Positions 52,216-62,184 are shown, counted from the stretch's first letter. The stretch is 64,000 nt of DNA from Ruegeria atlantica (GCF_001458195.1 NZ_CYPU01000068.1:1-64000); one strand, 5' to 3'. Numbers and translations are program-made. The notes: generated by a model not told the origin, from the letters alone.

Positions 52216-52607
52216 ACGGCGCAGGCCGCATGGCGCACGACGTGGTTGGTCGTAGAACCCAGCAACAGATCCTGCATCCCCGGACGGTGAGATGCCATGA
52301 TGATCAGGTCAGGCTTATGTTCGACTGCCCAGTCAAGAATTGTCCGCCCCGAATGACCCTCGGCCAGAACACCTTTGGCGTTGGGCAGTTTTTCCGCAAG
52401 CGCGTCCAGTTCCATCTGCAGCGCCTTGCGAGCTTCGACCAGATACTCGGGCGGCATGTAAGAAATGGCATAGCTCGGAATATGCTCGACCACGTGCAGC
52501 AACGTGACCTGTGCATCCGATGTCGCCAGTATTTCGGCCAGCTTCAACGGCCCAGAGATATCCCTTTCGGCATCAAAGGAAATGGGGACAAGAATATTGT
52601 GATACAT
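52200..52607 (-). CDS. Universal stress protein (UspA family)
   Basis: 135 residues from the ATG at 52607, set by GGAGGTGCG upstream. The Usp fold is clear: YHNILVPISFDAERDISGPL, AQVTLLHVVEHIPSY, GHSGRTILDWAVEHKPDLII and the ATP-binding-type GSTTNHVVRHAACAV loop. Such proteins bind ATP and act under stress in the cytoplasm. It overlaps the 3' end of the convergent PPOX-type gene by 16 bases. Confidence 0.93.
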   Translation of the reverse strand: MYHNILVPISFDAERDISGPLKLAEILATSDAQVTLLHVVEHIPSYAISYMPPEYLVEARKALQMELDALAEKLPNAKGVLAEGHSGRTILDWAVEHKPDLIIMASHRPGMQDLLLGSTTNHVVRHAACAVHVVR

Positions 52608-52672
52608 GACGCGCACCTCCGTTTTCACGCCTGAACCTTGCACCATCTCAGGCTGTTAGGCATTGATTCAGA

Positions 52673-52999
52673 TCAGGCTCCACCAAAGGTCCCGGCCACC
52701 TCATACATCACCGGCTCAAAACTTTTGCACAGCTCGTTAATCTGCCGATTGCGGTTGCGCATTTCCGTGGTGCGCAGCATGGCCAGAAAATCCTCGCGGC
52801 GTTCCCATTGCGAATAGTTGGCGATCCGCGTCTGCGCGTCATTCACGTGCAGTCCCGCGGCGACAAATCCGGGCTGTTTCGAGATGAATTCCGCATAAGC
52901 ATCCGTCAGAGCTTCCAGCAGGTCCTGGCAGGTGCCGGGCGTCATCTCAAAGGTCGTGATAACTGTCTGGACGCTGGCGTCTTTGGCAATCTTCGGCAT
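52673..52999 (-). CDS. Antibiotic-biosynthesis-monooxygenase (ABM) family protein
   Basis: 108 residues, GAGGAG before the ATG. The ABM fold pattern is QTVITTFEMTPGTCQDLLEA, YAEFISKQPGFVAAGLHVND, RIANYSQWERREDFLAMLRT. Family members are small oxygenases without cofactor or haem-degrading enzymes; this one has no clear active-site residue I can assign. It is a single gene between the stress protein and the barrel protein. Confidence 0.88.
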   Translation of the reverse strand: MPKIAKDASVQTVITTFEMTPGTCQDLLEALTDAYAEFISKQPGFVAAGLHVNDAQTRIANYSQWERREDFLAMLRTTEMRNRNRQINELCKSFEPVMYEVAGTFGGA

Positions 53000-53142
53000 C
53001 TGGATTCTCCTCTATCTGTTTCAAACTTAACATAGGTTTTGAAAAGGTCTTGTGTTTCCTTTGTCATTCAGCGGCATAGAGTTCCTGCGGATTTGGGTCA
53101 AATCCTAACGATCCGTTAACCATGCTGGCGGATGCTGCGCTC

Positions 53143-53805
53143 ATGCGCCGGGTTTCAATCCTTCTGATTTTGTTGTTAGCAGCCTCACCAGCCTGGTCTG
53201 GCGCTTGGTTGCGGGACAAGGGCGCTGCTTTTGTATCGACTGCCGTAACGGCGTTTAAGGAACCGGATTACGGATACGACTACAAAGGGTCATTTTATGC
53301 CGAGTACGGGTTGCGAGAGAAGCTAACGCTTGGCCTGGACGTTGAAGAGCACCGCGACATTTATGGGCACGCTCTGGTGTTTGCCCGCTTGCCTGTCGCC
53401 GAATTCGAAAAGTCAGGGCGCTTTGCTGCCGAGATTGCAATCGGTGCCCATCATCGCCAGATGCGAGCCTGGGCCTTGTACAAAGCCACGCTCTCGTACG
53501 GCAAGGGGTTTCAGACCGGCTGGGGCAATGGCTGGATCGCCATTGACGCTGCGCTAGAATTTCGAACGCATGATGCGGTATATCGCAAGTTGGACCTTAC
53601 TGCAGGCCTGTCATCCCCGCGCCTTATCAACCCCCTGCTGCAGATCGAAACCGCGTACCAAAGCGACCACCCCCTGCACTGGAGGATCAAGCCCTCGATC
53701 ATGATCCGCACCAAGGACAGCCCCACCACATGGGTTCTGGGCTTGGAGCGCAATGATGCCCGCAAAAATACGGGCATCAGGCTGGCTATATGGAATACAT
53801 TCTAA
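53143..53805 (+). CDS. Outer-membrane beta-barrel-like protein
   Basis: 220 residues from the ATG at 53143, where a signal peptide begins (MRRVSILLILLLAASPAWSG); a start at 53122 would put extra residues before it. The mature chain alternates polar and hydrophobic residues with aromatic ends (GAAFVSTAVTAFKEPDYGYD, AEYGLREKLTLGLDVEEH, WVLGLERN) and ends in AIWNTF, a terminal Phe typical of barrels inserted by Bam. Family unknown. Confidence 0.75.
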   Translation: MRRVSILLILLLAASPAWSGAWLRDKGAAFVSTAVTAFKEPDYGYDYKGSFYAEYGLREKLTLGLDVEEHRDIYGHALVFARLPVAEFEKSGRFAAEIAIGAHHRQMRAWALYKATLSYGKGFQTGWGNGWIAIDAALEFRTHDAVYRKLDLTAGLSSPRLINPLLQIETAYQSDHPLHWRIKPSIMIRTKDSPTTWVLGLERNDARKNTGIRLAIWNTF

Positions 53806-53826
53806 GACGCCCGTGATGGGGGCCGC

Positions 53827-56115
53827 TTAGTATTCCATTCGCATGATGGCCGACACCGACCCACTGACGGGCAAAGGCCAGCGCATTTGGATGTTGTCCT
53901 GATTTGCGCCCTGCTCTAACTCGACATAGGGCGTGGCATGAACGATCTGCCCGCCCGCATTTCTGAGCGGCCCCAACACCGTAACCGCATCGCACCCGCG
54001 TGCCTTACCGCCAAAGGGCAACCGGCCGTCAGCAGGAATAGTCCAAACCGAGGATGCCGATTGTTGCGAGCGTCGGATTCGCAACGGGTTTTCCACCTTT
54101 GCGTTGATGCCATTGAACGTGTTGTCTTCGAAAATCACGTTCAGATGCGCCGAATGGTTCAGATCGGCAAAGCTGGTATCAACGCGGTCGGCCCGGTCGA
54201 TACGACCGCTGCTAGACCGGAATTTGTTCCCGGTCACGACCACGCCGTTCAGATAGTGCCCGGCCCAATGAGGTCGAATGACGATCTGACTGAACCACGG
54301 CGCGACTTCGCTGGCATAAAAGATGTTGTCCGAAATTGTCATCGAACTGAAGGAATATCCGCTTGTGTAGACCGGGTTTGCATCCCGTTCATTGGTCCAT
54401 TCGACAAAGCAGTTATCGACATAATTTTCGGAAATGGTCGAGCTGTTATAGGTCCCGGTCATGATCAACCCGGCGCTGCGGATACCCTGCGGGATGCTGT
54501 CACCCTGGAAAAAGTGGTTGCCTAAGATCAGGTTGTTGGATCCGGCCAACACAGCAAAATGCAGGAACCGCACGGCGCGATTGTGCCTTAGTTTGATATC
54601 GTTTGCATTGGCATTCAACGCGATGGATTTGCGGTCAGACACGTTGAAGGATTCTTCGGTCGACAGGAACTGGCAATTGTCGATCAACATCCCCTGACAT
54701 CCGGTTCCGTGCGAGCTGATGCCGCGATCTTTGGGCCGGCTGATAAAGCAATTCGTCACCGCAAAAGTACTGCCGGACGGCGCAAGTCGGATTGCGCTGC
54801 TGCGACCGTTGCACTGAAATTCGATCTCTTCCATGCCAAATTTGCGCAACGTACTGAAACCGCTGAAATCCAACAGGTATTTGAACGACTGAAACGTGAA
54901 GGTGTGCGTCCCCGCCGCATCATAAAGCGGGTCATTCAGCCTGATCTCTCCGGCACCGACATCCTTGGAGCGCACATAGATTTCACGCCCAACACCATTG
55001 CCCTGCACCAGTGCGCCAACCGGAATGTTGGCGATGTTCTCCACATTAGTCAGCTTGGTCGAATCCGCCGGGTTGTAGGTTGCGACCGAGGTGAAGGTTT
55101 CGGTATCCCAGGCCGAGCTGCTTTTGACATCGAACTGCCCGTTACGGATGATGCGCCGGGTCGAAAAACCGCCCTGCCGGTTCGGAACGGCAGCGGCCAT
55201 GTCAATTGGCGCTGTAACCGAGATTTTGCGCCCGCCCATGTCGAGCGATTCATGATCCGAATTGTTCAACAACGCCTGAAACGCTTTTTTGAACGCCAGC
55301 TCCTCGTCCCCGAATGCTGCGATGTAAGCCGGAAGGTCGAAATTCTTTGTCAGCAACAACATCTTGTCGTCGGACATGATGATTGTGCCCTCGAAATCCA
55401 TCTCGGACGACATCGACGTGTTCTGCGCCAGCAAATAAGTGCCTTTCGGGACATAAATCCTGCGACCGCCAGCGGCCTGGTCCGCTGCTTCGAACGCTAC
55501 GGAATCGTCGACGACGCTATCGCCGATTGCACCATAGTCACGCACGTCGACAGTGCTGATCATTTCGCGCAGGAAGATACTGGTGACATCGGTAATCTCG
55601 ATATCATCGACCCGAACGAGCGAACCATTGGCACCGTCGATGTTCAGACCGAAATGCCCATAAAGCGCTGCAACGCCCCAGGGCATATCGACGCCCGAGC
55701 GTTGACCATTGCATACGATCGCTGTGATTTCGTGGACGGTGCCATAGCCCGATAGCTGCGTGACCGGCCCCTGATCGACCACACCGGGTACCTGCTGGTC
55801 TCCGGCCCCGCCCGCCCAAGCCGCAATACGAACCTGCGGCAAGGGACCGCTGATCGCTTTGACCCGCGCCTTGATTTGCAAATAGCATCCCGGGATCAGG
55901 GGCGTCTGTCCCATATAGCGAAGCTGTTGCGTGGCCTGCACTTTCAGGATTTCCAGACAGCCGCCAAAATCCGGATCCGCCGGAACAAATGCCCCGTTCG
56001 GTGCGCCGTTATAGGTTGGCGAACCTGGTGTCCCGTCGCCTCTGGACCAGACGCTCAGACCATTCGCGAAAGCAGGCGGCATGAAGACAATGCCGTCGGT
56101 GATTGCCTTGTTCAT
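53827..56115 (-). CDS. Large parallel beta-helix protein (pectate-lyase-3 type)
   Basis: 762 residues from the ATG at 56115, with GGGAAAGGGA just before it. The N-terminal 190 residues form a beta-sandwich-like (carbohydrate-binding-like) part (GGCLEILKVQATQQLRYMGQ). From about 195 the sequence VDVRDYGAIGDSVVDDSVAF marks the start of a right-handed beta-helix as in pectate lyase 3 and phage tailspike-like proteins, followed by many N-x-I/F turns (NNLILGNHFFQG, STISENYVDNC). No signal peptide is visible. It probably binds or cuts a polysaccharide; the substrate is unknown. Confidence 0.82.
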   Translation of the reverse strand: MNKAITDGIVFMPPAFANGLSVWSRGDGTPGSPTYNGAPNGAFVPADPDFGGCLEILKVQATQQLRYMGQTPLIPGCYLQIKARVKAISGPLPQVRIAAWAGGAGDQQVPGVVDQGPVTQLSGYGTVHEITAIVCNGQRSGVDMPWGVAALYGHFGLNIDGANGSLVRVDDIEITDVTSIFLREMISTVDVRDYGAIGDSVVDDSVAFEAADQAAGGRRIYVPKGTYLLAQNTSMSSEMDFEGTIIMSDDKMLLLTKNFDLPAYIAAFGDEELAFKKAFQALLNNSDHESLDMGGRKISVTAPIDMAAAVPNRQGGFSTRRIIRNGQFDVKSSSAWDTETFTSVATYNPADSTKLTNVENIANIPVGALVQGNGVGREIYVRSKDVGAGEIRLNDPLYDAAGTHTFTFQSFKYLLDFSGFSTLRKFGMEEIEFQCNGRSSAIRLAPSGSTFAVTNCFISRPKDRGISSHGTGCQGMLIDNCQFLSTEESFNVSDRKSIALNANANDIKLRHNRAVRFLHFAVLAGSNNLILGNHFFQGDSIPQGIRSAGLIMTGTYNSSTISENYVDNCFVEWTNERDANPVYTSGYSFSSMTISDNIFYASEVAPWFSQIVIRPHWAGHYLNGVVVTGNKFRSSSGRIDRADRVDTSFADLNHSAHLNVIFEDNTFNGINAKVENPLRIRRSQQSASSVWTIPADGRLPFGGKARGCDAVTVLGPLRNAGGQIVHATPYVELEQGANQDNIQMRWPLPVSGSVSAIMRMEY

Positions 56116-56250
56116 AGAAATCCCTTTCCCAATTGCGCGCAGCAGGTCACTGCACGCACAAACCCAGTGTCCGGGGCTGCCCGAACGCAAAAGTCTGAGT
56201 ACCGAATAGGGATTAACCGCCGCTCATATCACCGTGACGGTGGTATTTCA

Positions 56251-56652
56251 TCAAGCGGCCGGATCTGAGTTTCCCAGAAGTTGCACACCATTGATCTTCC
56301 AGCCGTTTTCCTGCTGAATCATCTGATAATCCAAAACGTGCACTTGTCCATTGCCATCCGTGATCATGACCTTCTGCCACAATGCGCCAGCAACCTCTCG
56401 CAGTTCCAGAAAGCGAACCTCGGCAGGTCTCCAAACCATGGGATAACCATTGCGGACCATGGCTCCGAAGTTCTCGGGCGTCCCAAAAAAGTTCTGGATG
56501 TTGGGACTTGCAAAGGTAAAGGCCGTGACAAAGTCATCTGCCTTAAACGCCTGTATTTGCGCCGCAATATTTGCCTCAATCTCGGCATTTTGGGCAAACG
56601 CGCCCGAGGCCAGTCCGGCACTGAGTGATACAGCAAGTAGTAAACGACGCAT
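56251..56652 (-). CDS. DUF4864 family exported protein
   Basis: 133 residues with a signal peptide (MRRLLLAVSLSAGLASGAFA). The NTF2-like pattern of the family is visible: IAAQIQAFKADDFVTAFTFA, SPNIQNFFGTPENFGAMVRN, GYPMVWRPAEVRFLELRE and LDYQMIQQENGWKINGVQLL. Periplasmic, function unknown, common in Rhodobacterales. It lies 48 bases downstream of lysS in the same direction. Confidence 0.9.
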   Translation of the reverse strand: MRRLLLAVSLSAGLASGAFAQNAEIEANIAAQIQAFKADDFVTAFTFASPNIQNFFGTPENFGAMVRNGYPMVWRPAEVRFLELREVAGALWQKVMITDGNGQVHVLDYQMIQQENGWKINGVQLLGNSDPAA

Positions 56653-56699
56653 GGGGCCACCTCCTGTTGAAAGGTAGCCCCATGCGGTTTCAGGTCAAA

Positions 56700-58274
56700 T
56701 CAGGCCAGATCCCCGACCAAAGCCTTGTCGATCAGTGCGATGGTTTCGGGCACGCCGTAAAGGGCGATAAACCCGCCAAAGCGTGGACCCTGCGAGGCAC
56801 CCAGCAGCACCTCATAAAGCGCAGTGAACCAGCCGCGCATCGGGTCGAACCGCTCGCGTCCGATGGAATAAACCACGGATTGTAGCGCCTCGTCCTCAAC
56901 CGGACCATCATAGGCCTCAAGCGCGGCTTTCAAAGCCTCCAGCGCTTCGCGTTCCTGATCGTTCGGCGCGCGGTGCTGGCGGGTGGGTTTGACAAAATCG
57001 TTGAAGTAACGCACGGCAAAGCCCGCAGCCTGATCCAGGTCAGGATGGGTGTCGGGCGTGGCTTCGGGCGCATAGCGGCGGATAAAGCCCCACAGCGCCT
57101 CTTTGTCCTCGGCCCCGGACACAGACGCAAGGTTCAGCAGCATCGCGAATGGCACGATCAGGGTGGATTCCGGAACGTTCCCGCCGTGAATGTGCCAGAC
57201 GGGATTGTTCAGCTGTGCCTTCAGACCCTGCCCAGGATACGCTCGCAATTGCTGATGATATTCATCATATGCCTTCGGGATCACATCAAAATGCATCCGC
57301 TTGGCCGTCTTGGGCTTTTGATACATGAAGTAAGTCAGGCTTTCGGTCGGCGCATAGGTCAGCCATTCGTCGATCGACACGCCATTGCCCGAAGATTTGG
57401 ATATCTTCTGACCGTTTTCGTCCAGGAACAGCTCATACGAGAAATGCTCGGGCGCGCGGCCACCCAGCGCACGACAGATCGCGTCGTATATCTTTTCGTT
57501 CGTGGCGTGTTCCTTGCCGTACATCTCAAAATCAACGCCCAGCGCAGCCCAACGCGCGCCGAAATCCGGCTTCCACTGCAGCTTGACGTGGCCGCCTGTG
57601 ACAGGAACGGTCCATTCCTTGCCCGTTTCATCGTCAAAGGTCACGGTATAGGTCTCTGCACAGACCCTTTTCATCGGCACATACATCACCCGCCCACTTT
57701 CGGGGTGCAATGGCAGGAATATAGAATAGGTCTGCTTACGCTCGTCGCGCAGGCTTTTGAGCATGATCGCCATGATCTCGTCGTAACGCTCAACCGCGCG
57801 TTTCAGTATCTCGTCAAACTGACCGGATTCGTAGAATTCCTTGGCCGAGTAGAACTCATACTCGAACCCAAAGGTATCAAGGAACCTTCGCAGCATCGCG
57901 TTGTTATGTTCGCCAAAGCTGTCATGCGTGCCAAACGGATCCGGCACCGAGGTCAACGGACGCTGCAAGTGCTGTTCTAGAATCTCGGGGTTTGGCACAT
58001 TGGTTGGCACCTTGCGCATGCCGTCCAAATCATCCGAGAAACAGATCAGCTTCGTCGGGATGTCCGACAGCGCCTCGAATGCACGTTTGACCATCGTGGT
58101 CCGCGCAACTTCGCCAAACGTGCCGATATGCGGCAGACCCGAGGGGCCATAACCTGTTTCAAACAGCACGTATCCCTTTTCCGGAGCGCCTTTCTGATAG
58201 CGTTTGAGCAACCGGCGCGCCTCTTCGAAAGGCCAGGCCTTGGACGACATTGCGGTTTCACGCAGTTCAGGCAT
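56700..58274 (-). CDS. lysS: Lysyl-tRNA synthetase, class I
   Basis: 524 residues from the ATG at 58274 (GATGGAG upstream); a start at 58316 would add 14 residues. It is the class I form, which joins lysine to tRNA-Lys and is typical of archaea and many alphaproteobacteria. The HIGH motif is HIGT in [20 protein letters not shown] and the KMSKS loop is [13 protein letters not shown]. The C-terminal anticodon-binding part is helical ([16 protein letters not shown]). Length fits the family. It is about 120 bases after phhB in the same direction. Confidence 0.96.
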   Translation of the reverse strand: MPELRETAMSSKAWPFEEARRLLKRYQKGAPEKGYVLFETGYGPSGLPHIGTFGEVARTTMVKRAFEALSDIPTKLICFSDDLDGMRKVPTNVPNPEILEQHLQRPLTSVPDPFGTHDSFGEHNNAMLRRFLDTFGFEYEFYSAKEFYESGQFDEILKRAVERYDEIMAIMLKSLRDERKQTYSIFLPLHPESGRVMYVPMKRVCAETYTVTFDDETGKEWTVPVTGGHVKLQWKPDFGARWAALGVDFEMYGKEHATNEKIYDAICRALGGRAPEHFSYELFLDENGQKISKSSGNGVSIDEWLTYAPTESLTYFMYQKPKTAKRMHFDVIPKAYDEYHQQLRAYPGQGLKAQLNNPVWHIHGGNVPESTLIVPFAMLLNLASVSGAEDKEALWGFIRRYAPEATPDTHPDLDQAAGFAVRYFNDFVKPTRQHRAPNDQEREALEALKAALEAYDGPVEDEALQSVVYSIGRERFDPMRGWFTALYEVLLGASQGPRFGGFIALYGVPETIALIDKALVGDLA

Positions 58275-58396
58275 CAGATTTGCTCCATCGGGGAAAAACA
58301 GTGCCAGTCGCCCCATGCAACCGACCGACCCCTCCTATTGTGCCGGTGCAGCATGAGTCAATAAAGCGCGCTGTTTTTCCTGATGGAAAGGCCGAT

Positions 58397-58750
58397 TTAG
58401 GCGGTCAACTGATCCAGTTTCGCAGCCCAGATAAAATCGTTCTCACTCAGACCATCTATTTCGTGGGTCGTTAGTTTGACTTCCACGTAACCCCACCCGA
58501 AGCTGACATCAGGATGATGTCCTTGCTGATCAGCAAGCCACGCGCAGAGATTTGCTAGATAGGTTGCCTTGGCAAAACCCTTGAACTTAAAATGCCTGCT
58601 CAGCATCTTTGCATCTGCATCCAACTGCCAATCAGCAGAAAGCCCGGCCATGTGGGTGTCGGCCTCATCGCGCGTCAAAGCTGGGACACCGCCGGAACAG
58701 GGTACGCAGGTGCGATCTGAGAGGCTGCAGGTTTCTCCTGTTAGTGACAT
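58397..58750 (-). CDS. phhB: Pterin-4a-carbinolamine dehydratase
   Basis: 117 residues from the ATG at 58750. It removes water from 4a-hydroxytetrahydrobiopterin, recycling the pterin used by PhhA. The active-site histidines are in the typical DQQGHHPDVSFGWGYVEVKL stretch, and KATYLANLCAWLA and THEIDGLSENDF match the family. The N-terminus has a short Cys-rich extension (TCVPCSGG). It lies 7 bases after phhA, so the two are one operon. Confidence 0.96.
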   Translation of the reverse strand: MSLTGETCSLSDRTCVPCSGGVPALTRDEADTHMAGLSADWQLDADAKMLSRHFKFKGFAKATYLANLCAWLADQQGHHPDVSFGWGYVEVKLTTHEIDGLSENDFIWAAKLDQLTA

Positions 58751-58757
58751 GATCCGT

Positions 58758-59558
58758 TCACTCCGCTGCGGTTGCTTTTTCCGGAAACTTGTTCGGCAGC
58801 AATCCAAGGGATTGAGCCTTGCGCACGTCCTGCAACAGGTCGCGCTCGGCAGCTGCAAACAACTCCTCGGGTGAGTTTAACACGAAATAGCCCATTTGGT
58901 GCATGTCGATCCGATAGGGGGTGCGCAGGATTGTTGTAACGTCGAACGGGTCCCGATCGGGGATGTCGCTCTCGACGGCGTAGACAAGCTCGGTCGGCGA
59001 AGATGCAAGCCCTGAGCCCAGCGCCTTGATTTGACCGTCCTGACGGCGCAGTCCAAATTCGATTGAGAACCAGTACAGCCGGATCAGCCAAGAGTAATCT
59101 TTGTCGCTAGCCTGTACCCCGGCCTTCCCAATGGCATGACTGAAAGCCGCAAAGCGGGGATCGCTCAGCAGGGGCGTATGACCGAATATCTCATGAAAGA
59201 TGTCAGGTTCTTCGATATAGTCGAAATCTTCGCGTGAGCGGATAAAGGATGCGGCGGGAAAGACCCTGTCCGCCAGCATGCCAAAAAAAGTCTTGAACCC
59301 GATCAGCGCAGGCACCGGTTGGACCCGCCAACCGGTCATATCCAGAAGCCGTTCAGAGATATCGGCACAAGACGGCACAGCGGTTTTTGGCAGGTCCAGT
59401 CTTTTCAACCCGTCCAGATAGTCCCGCGCCATATAGCGCTGAACATTTTCCTCTTGGGCTACGTAAAGGTCGGCCCAAACCGCATCCTCTTCTGATTTGT
59501 ACGCGATATGGCCACGCGCATCGGCGATCTTGGCGAGATATTTGGTCGACTTGGGCAT
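58758..59558 (-). CDS. phhA: Phenylalanine 4-monooxygenase
   Basis: 266 residues from the ATG at 59558, fixed by AAGGAGGAAAAG; longer readings to 59732 run into the regulator's promoter and coding region. It turns phenylalanine into tyrosine with O2 and tetrahydropterin at a non-haem iron. The iron ligands lie in EEPDIFHEIFGHTPLL (two His) and the Glu in RLYWFSIEFGL. The size is that of the single-domain bacterial enzyme, without the regulatory domain of animals. phhB follows in the operon, and an Lrp-type gene diverges upstream. Confidence 0.97.
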   Translation of the reverse strand: MPKSTKYLAKIADARGHIAYKSEEDAVWADLYVAQEENVQRYMARDYLDGLKRLDLPKTAVPSCADISERLLDMTGWRVQPVPALIGFKTFFGMLADRVFPAASFIRSREDFDYIEEPDIFHEIFGHTPLLSDPRFAAFSHAIGKAGVQASDKDYSWLIRLYWFSIEFGLRRQDGQIKALGSGLASSPTELVYAVESDIPDRDPFDVTTILRTPYRIDMHQMGYFVLNSPEELFAAAERDLLQDVRKAQSLGLLPNKFPEKATAAE

Positions 59559-59574
59559 CACTTTTCCTCCTTGC

Positions 59575-59639
59575 GAAAATTTTACCCTCGTGATTTGAGG
59601 AAATTGGTTTAAAATAGCAGGTAAATGTGAAAATTTTGA
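59575..59639. promoter_or_regulatory. Twin AAAATTTT-centred sites between phhA and its Lrp-type regulator
   Basis: GAAAATTTTAC (59575-59585) and TGAAAATTTTGA (59628-59639) share a palindromic core and are 53 bases apart, about five helical turns, on the same face of the DNA. The 108-base intergenic region serves both divergent genes, so these are likely binding sites of the Lrp-type regulator. Confidence 0.6.
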
Positions 59640-59666
59640 CAAACATGTATCATTGACTGACAATTC

Positions 59667-60134
59667 ATGAAACAAACACTTCAATCTGCCGACATCGCTA
59701 TTTTGCAAGAGCTTCAAATGGACGGCCGTCAATCCATGCAGGACCTTGCGGATCGCACGGGGTTATCCGCTTCGCAGTGCTGGCGGCGTGTGCGCGACCT
59801 TGAGGCCGCTGGTATTATTTCCGGCTATACCGCGCAGGTACGCGCCAAGTCTGTTGGGTTGAACGCCATAGCCTACGTTCACGTGGCTTTGCGCGAGCAT
59901 CAGGAGGACAGCATCAACGCGTTCCTGCGCCTGATTGAAACCGAACCTCAGATCGTCGAGTGCGCCTCAATCACCGGGGATCACGATTTTATACTGAAAG
60001 TCTATGCCAAGACGCCGGAAGAGCTTGAGCACTTCATTATGCAGCGACTTTTGAAATCCGGCCTTGTGCGCGACACACGCAGCAATTTTGTACTGCGGCA
60101 AACCAAAACGCGCGGTCCTTTGCCCATTCTCTAG
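59667..60134 (+). CDS. Lrp/AsnC-family transcriptional regulator (probable phhA regulator)
   Basis: 155 residues. The N-terminal helix-turn-helix (AILQELQMDGRQSMQDLADR, TGLSASQCWRRVRDLEAAGI) is followed by an AsnC-type ligand domain (AYVHVALREHQEDSINAFLR, EPQIVECASITGDHDFILKV). Full length for the family. It diverges from phhA, and such neighbours usually activate phenylalanine degradation in response to the amino acid. Two matching palindromic sites lie between the genes. Confidence 0.94.
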   Translation: MKQTLQSADIAILQELQMDGRQSMQDLADRTGLSASQCWRRVRDLEAAGIISGYTAQVRAKSVGLNAIAYVHVALREHQEDSINAFLRLIETEPQIVECASITGDHDFILKVYAKTPEELEHFIMQRLLKSGLVRDTRSNFVLRQTKTRGPLPIL

Positions 60135-60215
60135 CCTCGCCGAAGCGAAACCCGTTGAACCTGCCCGCTTGCCCACCTATCGTGCTGACGCAGAAAGCCT
60201 AATCAGGACGACACC

Positions 60216-60638
60216 ATGACCGAACAAGTACCCCACCCAATGTCCCCTCAGGATTGCCTTGTTGCGATCATGGTTGCGATCTCTGCGTCTGATGAAACCA
60301 TCCGCACCGCTGAGCTGGTTAAGATCGAAGGCGCGGTCAACATGCTGCCGGTTTTTGCCGAGTATGACATCGACCGAACCCGCCGCGTTTCGCAAACTGT
60401 GTTTGACCTGTTTGAACAAGAGGACGGGCTGGACGCCCTGTTCGGCCTGATCCGCGACAATCTGCCCGAACGGCTGAACGAAACTGCCTATGCACTGGCC
60501 TGTGATGTGGCCGCCGCCGACGGCTCGCTGGCGGAATCCGAGCTGCGCCTGCTTGAAGAAATTCGTTACGAGCTGAGCATTGATCGCCTGCATGCCGCCG
60601 CGATCGAACGCGGTGCGCGGGCACGTCACACCACCTGA
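60216..60638 (+). CDS. TerB-like protein
   Basis: 140 residues, all helical, with the tellurite-resistance TerB fold pattern: LVAIMVAISASDETIRTAEL with acidic residues that may bind metal, and the repeat-like second half YALACDVAAADGSLAESELR. The family is linked to metal stress and membrane-associated functions, but this stand-alone member has no known role. It is convergent with the dacB gene, 2 bases between the stops. Confidence 0.88.
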   Translation: MTEQVPHPMSPQDCLVAIMVAISASDETIRTAELVKIEGAVNMLPVFAEYDIDRTRRVSQTVFDLFEQEDGLDALFGLIRDNLPERLNETAYALACDVAAADGSLAESELRLLEEIRYELSIDRLHAAAIERGARARHTT

Positions 60639-60640
60639 TC

Positions 60641-62119
60641 TTAGCTTCTGGCCATAGACCCCCAGCGCTCGATCAGAGCGCGCTGGAGTTTGCGCGAGCG
60701 ATTGTTCCAGCTTCGCGCGCCTTTCGGTCGTTCGCGCTGCGCGCGCGGGATCGTGGCCCGATGGTCGACATCGGCGGTGAAAATGGCAAAGGCCAATTCG
60801 GAGCCGTCCGGCGTTGTGATGAAGCCGCCAAGACCAGAAACAAAATTCAGCGTACCGGTCTTGGCATCGACCTTGATCGGGTGATCTTTGACAGGCCGTC
60901 CCTGACTGTCCGCAAGGGTGAATTTTTTCAGCAATGGTTTCAATGCGCCCGCCTGTTTCGCCGCGACCAGTGCTGTCACCAAAGCGCCCGGTGCCATTCG
61001 GGACGCATCGCTTAGACCCGAGTGGTCCACCATTGCGATCCCCGTCACGCCAAATTTCTCGGTTGCCCAACGGTTCATCTCGGCCGCAGAATCCGCCAAG
61101 GTTTGCAGATTTGCACCGCGCGCTTGCGAGGCCGCCATACCAACCATCTCAGCCGTCAGGTTGGTCGAGTACTTCAACATGCCGCGCAAGATACTGTCCA
61201 GCGGATCACTGTGATGCACCACAAGCAGGGTTCCATGCGGGGCTTCGCGCATGACCTGTACGCGACCCAACTGGATCCCATTCGCGCGTGCCAGCGTCCT
61301 GAACACATCCCCCGCATAAAGCGCAGGCTTGCGCACTGGCAACCACCGTGCCCCACCAGTCCCAAGCGCCCCTTGCGCCACGGTCCAGCGGTCCTGCCGC
61401 GCGCTGGATTCATAGGTGTAGATAGGCGCTTTTCGTTTCTCAATCTGCATAGAGGCCACATCGACCGACGGTTTATACCGCGCGCTGCGCGCATCCATGG
61501 ATACGTCATAACGGGTACCATCACGTTTCCACTCAAAGTGCACCCGGTTGAAATTCAACGATATGCCACTGATGGAAGGGCTATAGCCCAGATGATCCGG
61601 CTGCCCCGGATCGATGCTGAACACATAAGGCAGCGCCCCCTCATAAACCTTGAACGCACCCTGAACCTCGGAAATCCCAGCCTCACGCAAATTCGCCGCC
61701 ATATTGGCCAACGCATCGGTGTCCAGCAGCGGGTCGCCACCTCCCATAAGGATCAAGTCACCTTTCAGGATACCATTTTCGATCGGTCCATCCGCCATCA
61801 GGGCGGTCTCGAACCGGTAGTCCGACCCCAAGACATCCAACGCATAAAGAGCTGTCAGCGCCTTGGCAACGCTTGCCGGCGGCAGCCCCTGATTGCCACT
61901 GTACTCTTCCAGCTGCGTGCCCGTTGTTGCATCCGCCACCGCGAACACCACCTCACCACGCAACCCGGCCGCTTGGACAAGCCGCTCGACCCCGGTCGGT
62001 ACGTCGCCGCGCAATTGAGGGCGCAACGAGACCAAAGGCGCCTCGGCCAGCACAGCAGAGGGGATCAAAGCCGCCCCCAGCCCTGCTAAAAATCCACGTC
62101 GAGAAAATCGATCAGTCAT
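60641..62119 (-). CDS. dacB: D-alanyl-D-alanine carboxypeptidase/endopeptidase (PBP4 family)
   Basis: 492 residues. It trims or cuts peptidoglycan cross-links in the periplasm. The penicillin-binding motifs are ASVAK (Ser83, Lys86), YSTN (SxN) and DAKTGTLN (KTG). The N-terminus is a twin-arginine signal (SRRGFLAGLGAALIPSAVLA), which is unusual for PBP4 in enterobacteria but known in this group. Length and the inserted domain between SxxK and SxN fit PBP4. It lies 65 bases after nadD in the same direction. Confidence 0.94.
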   Translation of the reverse strand: MTDRFSRRGFLAGLGAALIPSAVLAEAPLVSLRPQLRGDVPTGVERLVQAAGLRGEVVFAVADATTGTQLEEYSGNQGLPPASVAKALTALYALDVLGSDYRFETALMADGPIENGILKGDLILMGGGDPLLDTDALANMAANLREAGISEVQGAFKVYEGALPYVFSIDPGQPDHLGYSPSISGISLNFNRVHFEWKRDGTRYDVSMDARSARYKPSVDVASMQIEKRKAPIYTYESSARQDRWTVAQGALGTGGARWLPVRKPALYAGDVFRTLARANGIQLGRVQVMREAPHGTLLVVHHSDPLDSILRGMLKYSTNLTAEMVGMAASQARGANLQTLADSAAEMNRWATEKFGVTGIAMVDHSGLSDASRMAPGALVTALVAAKQAGALKPLLKKFTLADSQGRPVKDHPIKVDAKTGTLNFVSGLGGFITTPDGSELAFAIFTADVDHRATIPRAQRERPKGARSWNNRSRKLQRALIERWGSMARS

Positions 62120-62184
62120 AAGTCGAATAAAATCTCACAGATTAAATGCGCACAACCACAGATATGGATTATGCGCGCATGGGG

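Noticed and set aside
53827..56115. Prophage tailspike as the explanation of the beta-helix protein
   Set aside because: No capsid, tail or integrase genes surround it; neighbours are ordinary chromosomal genes.
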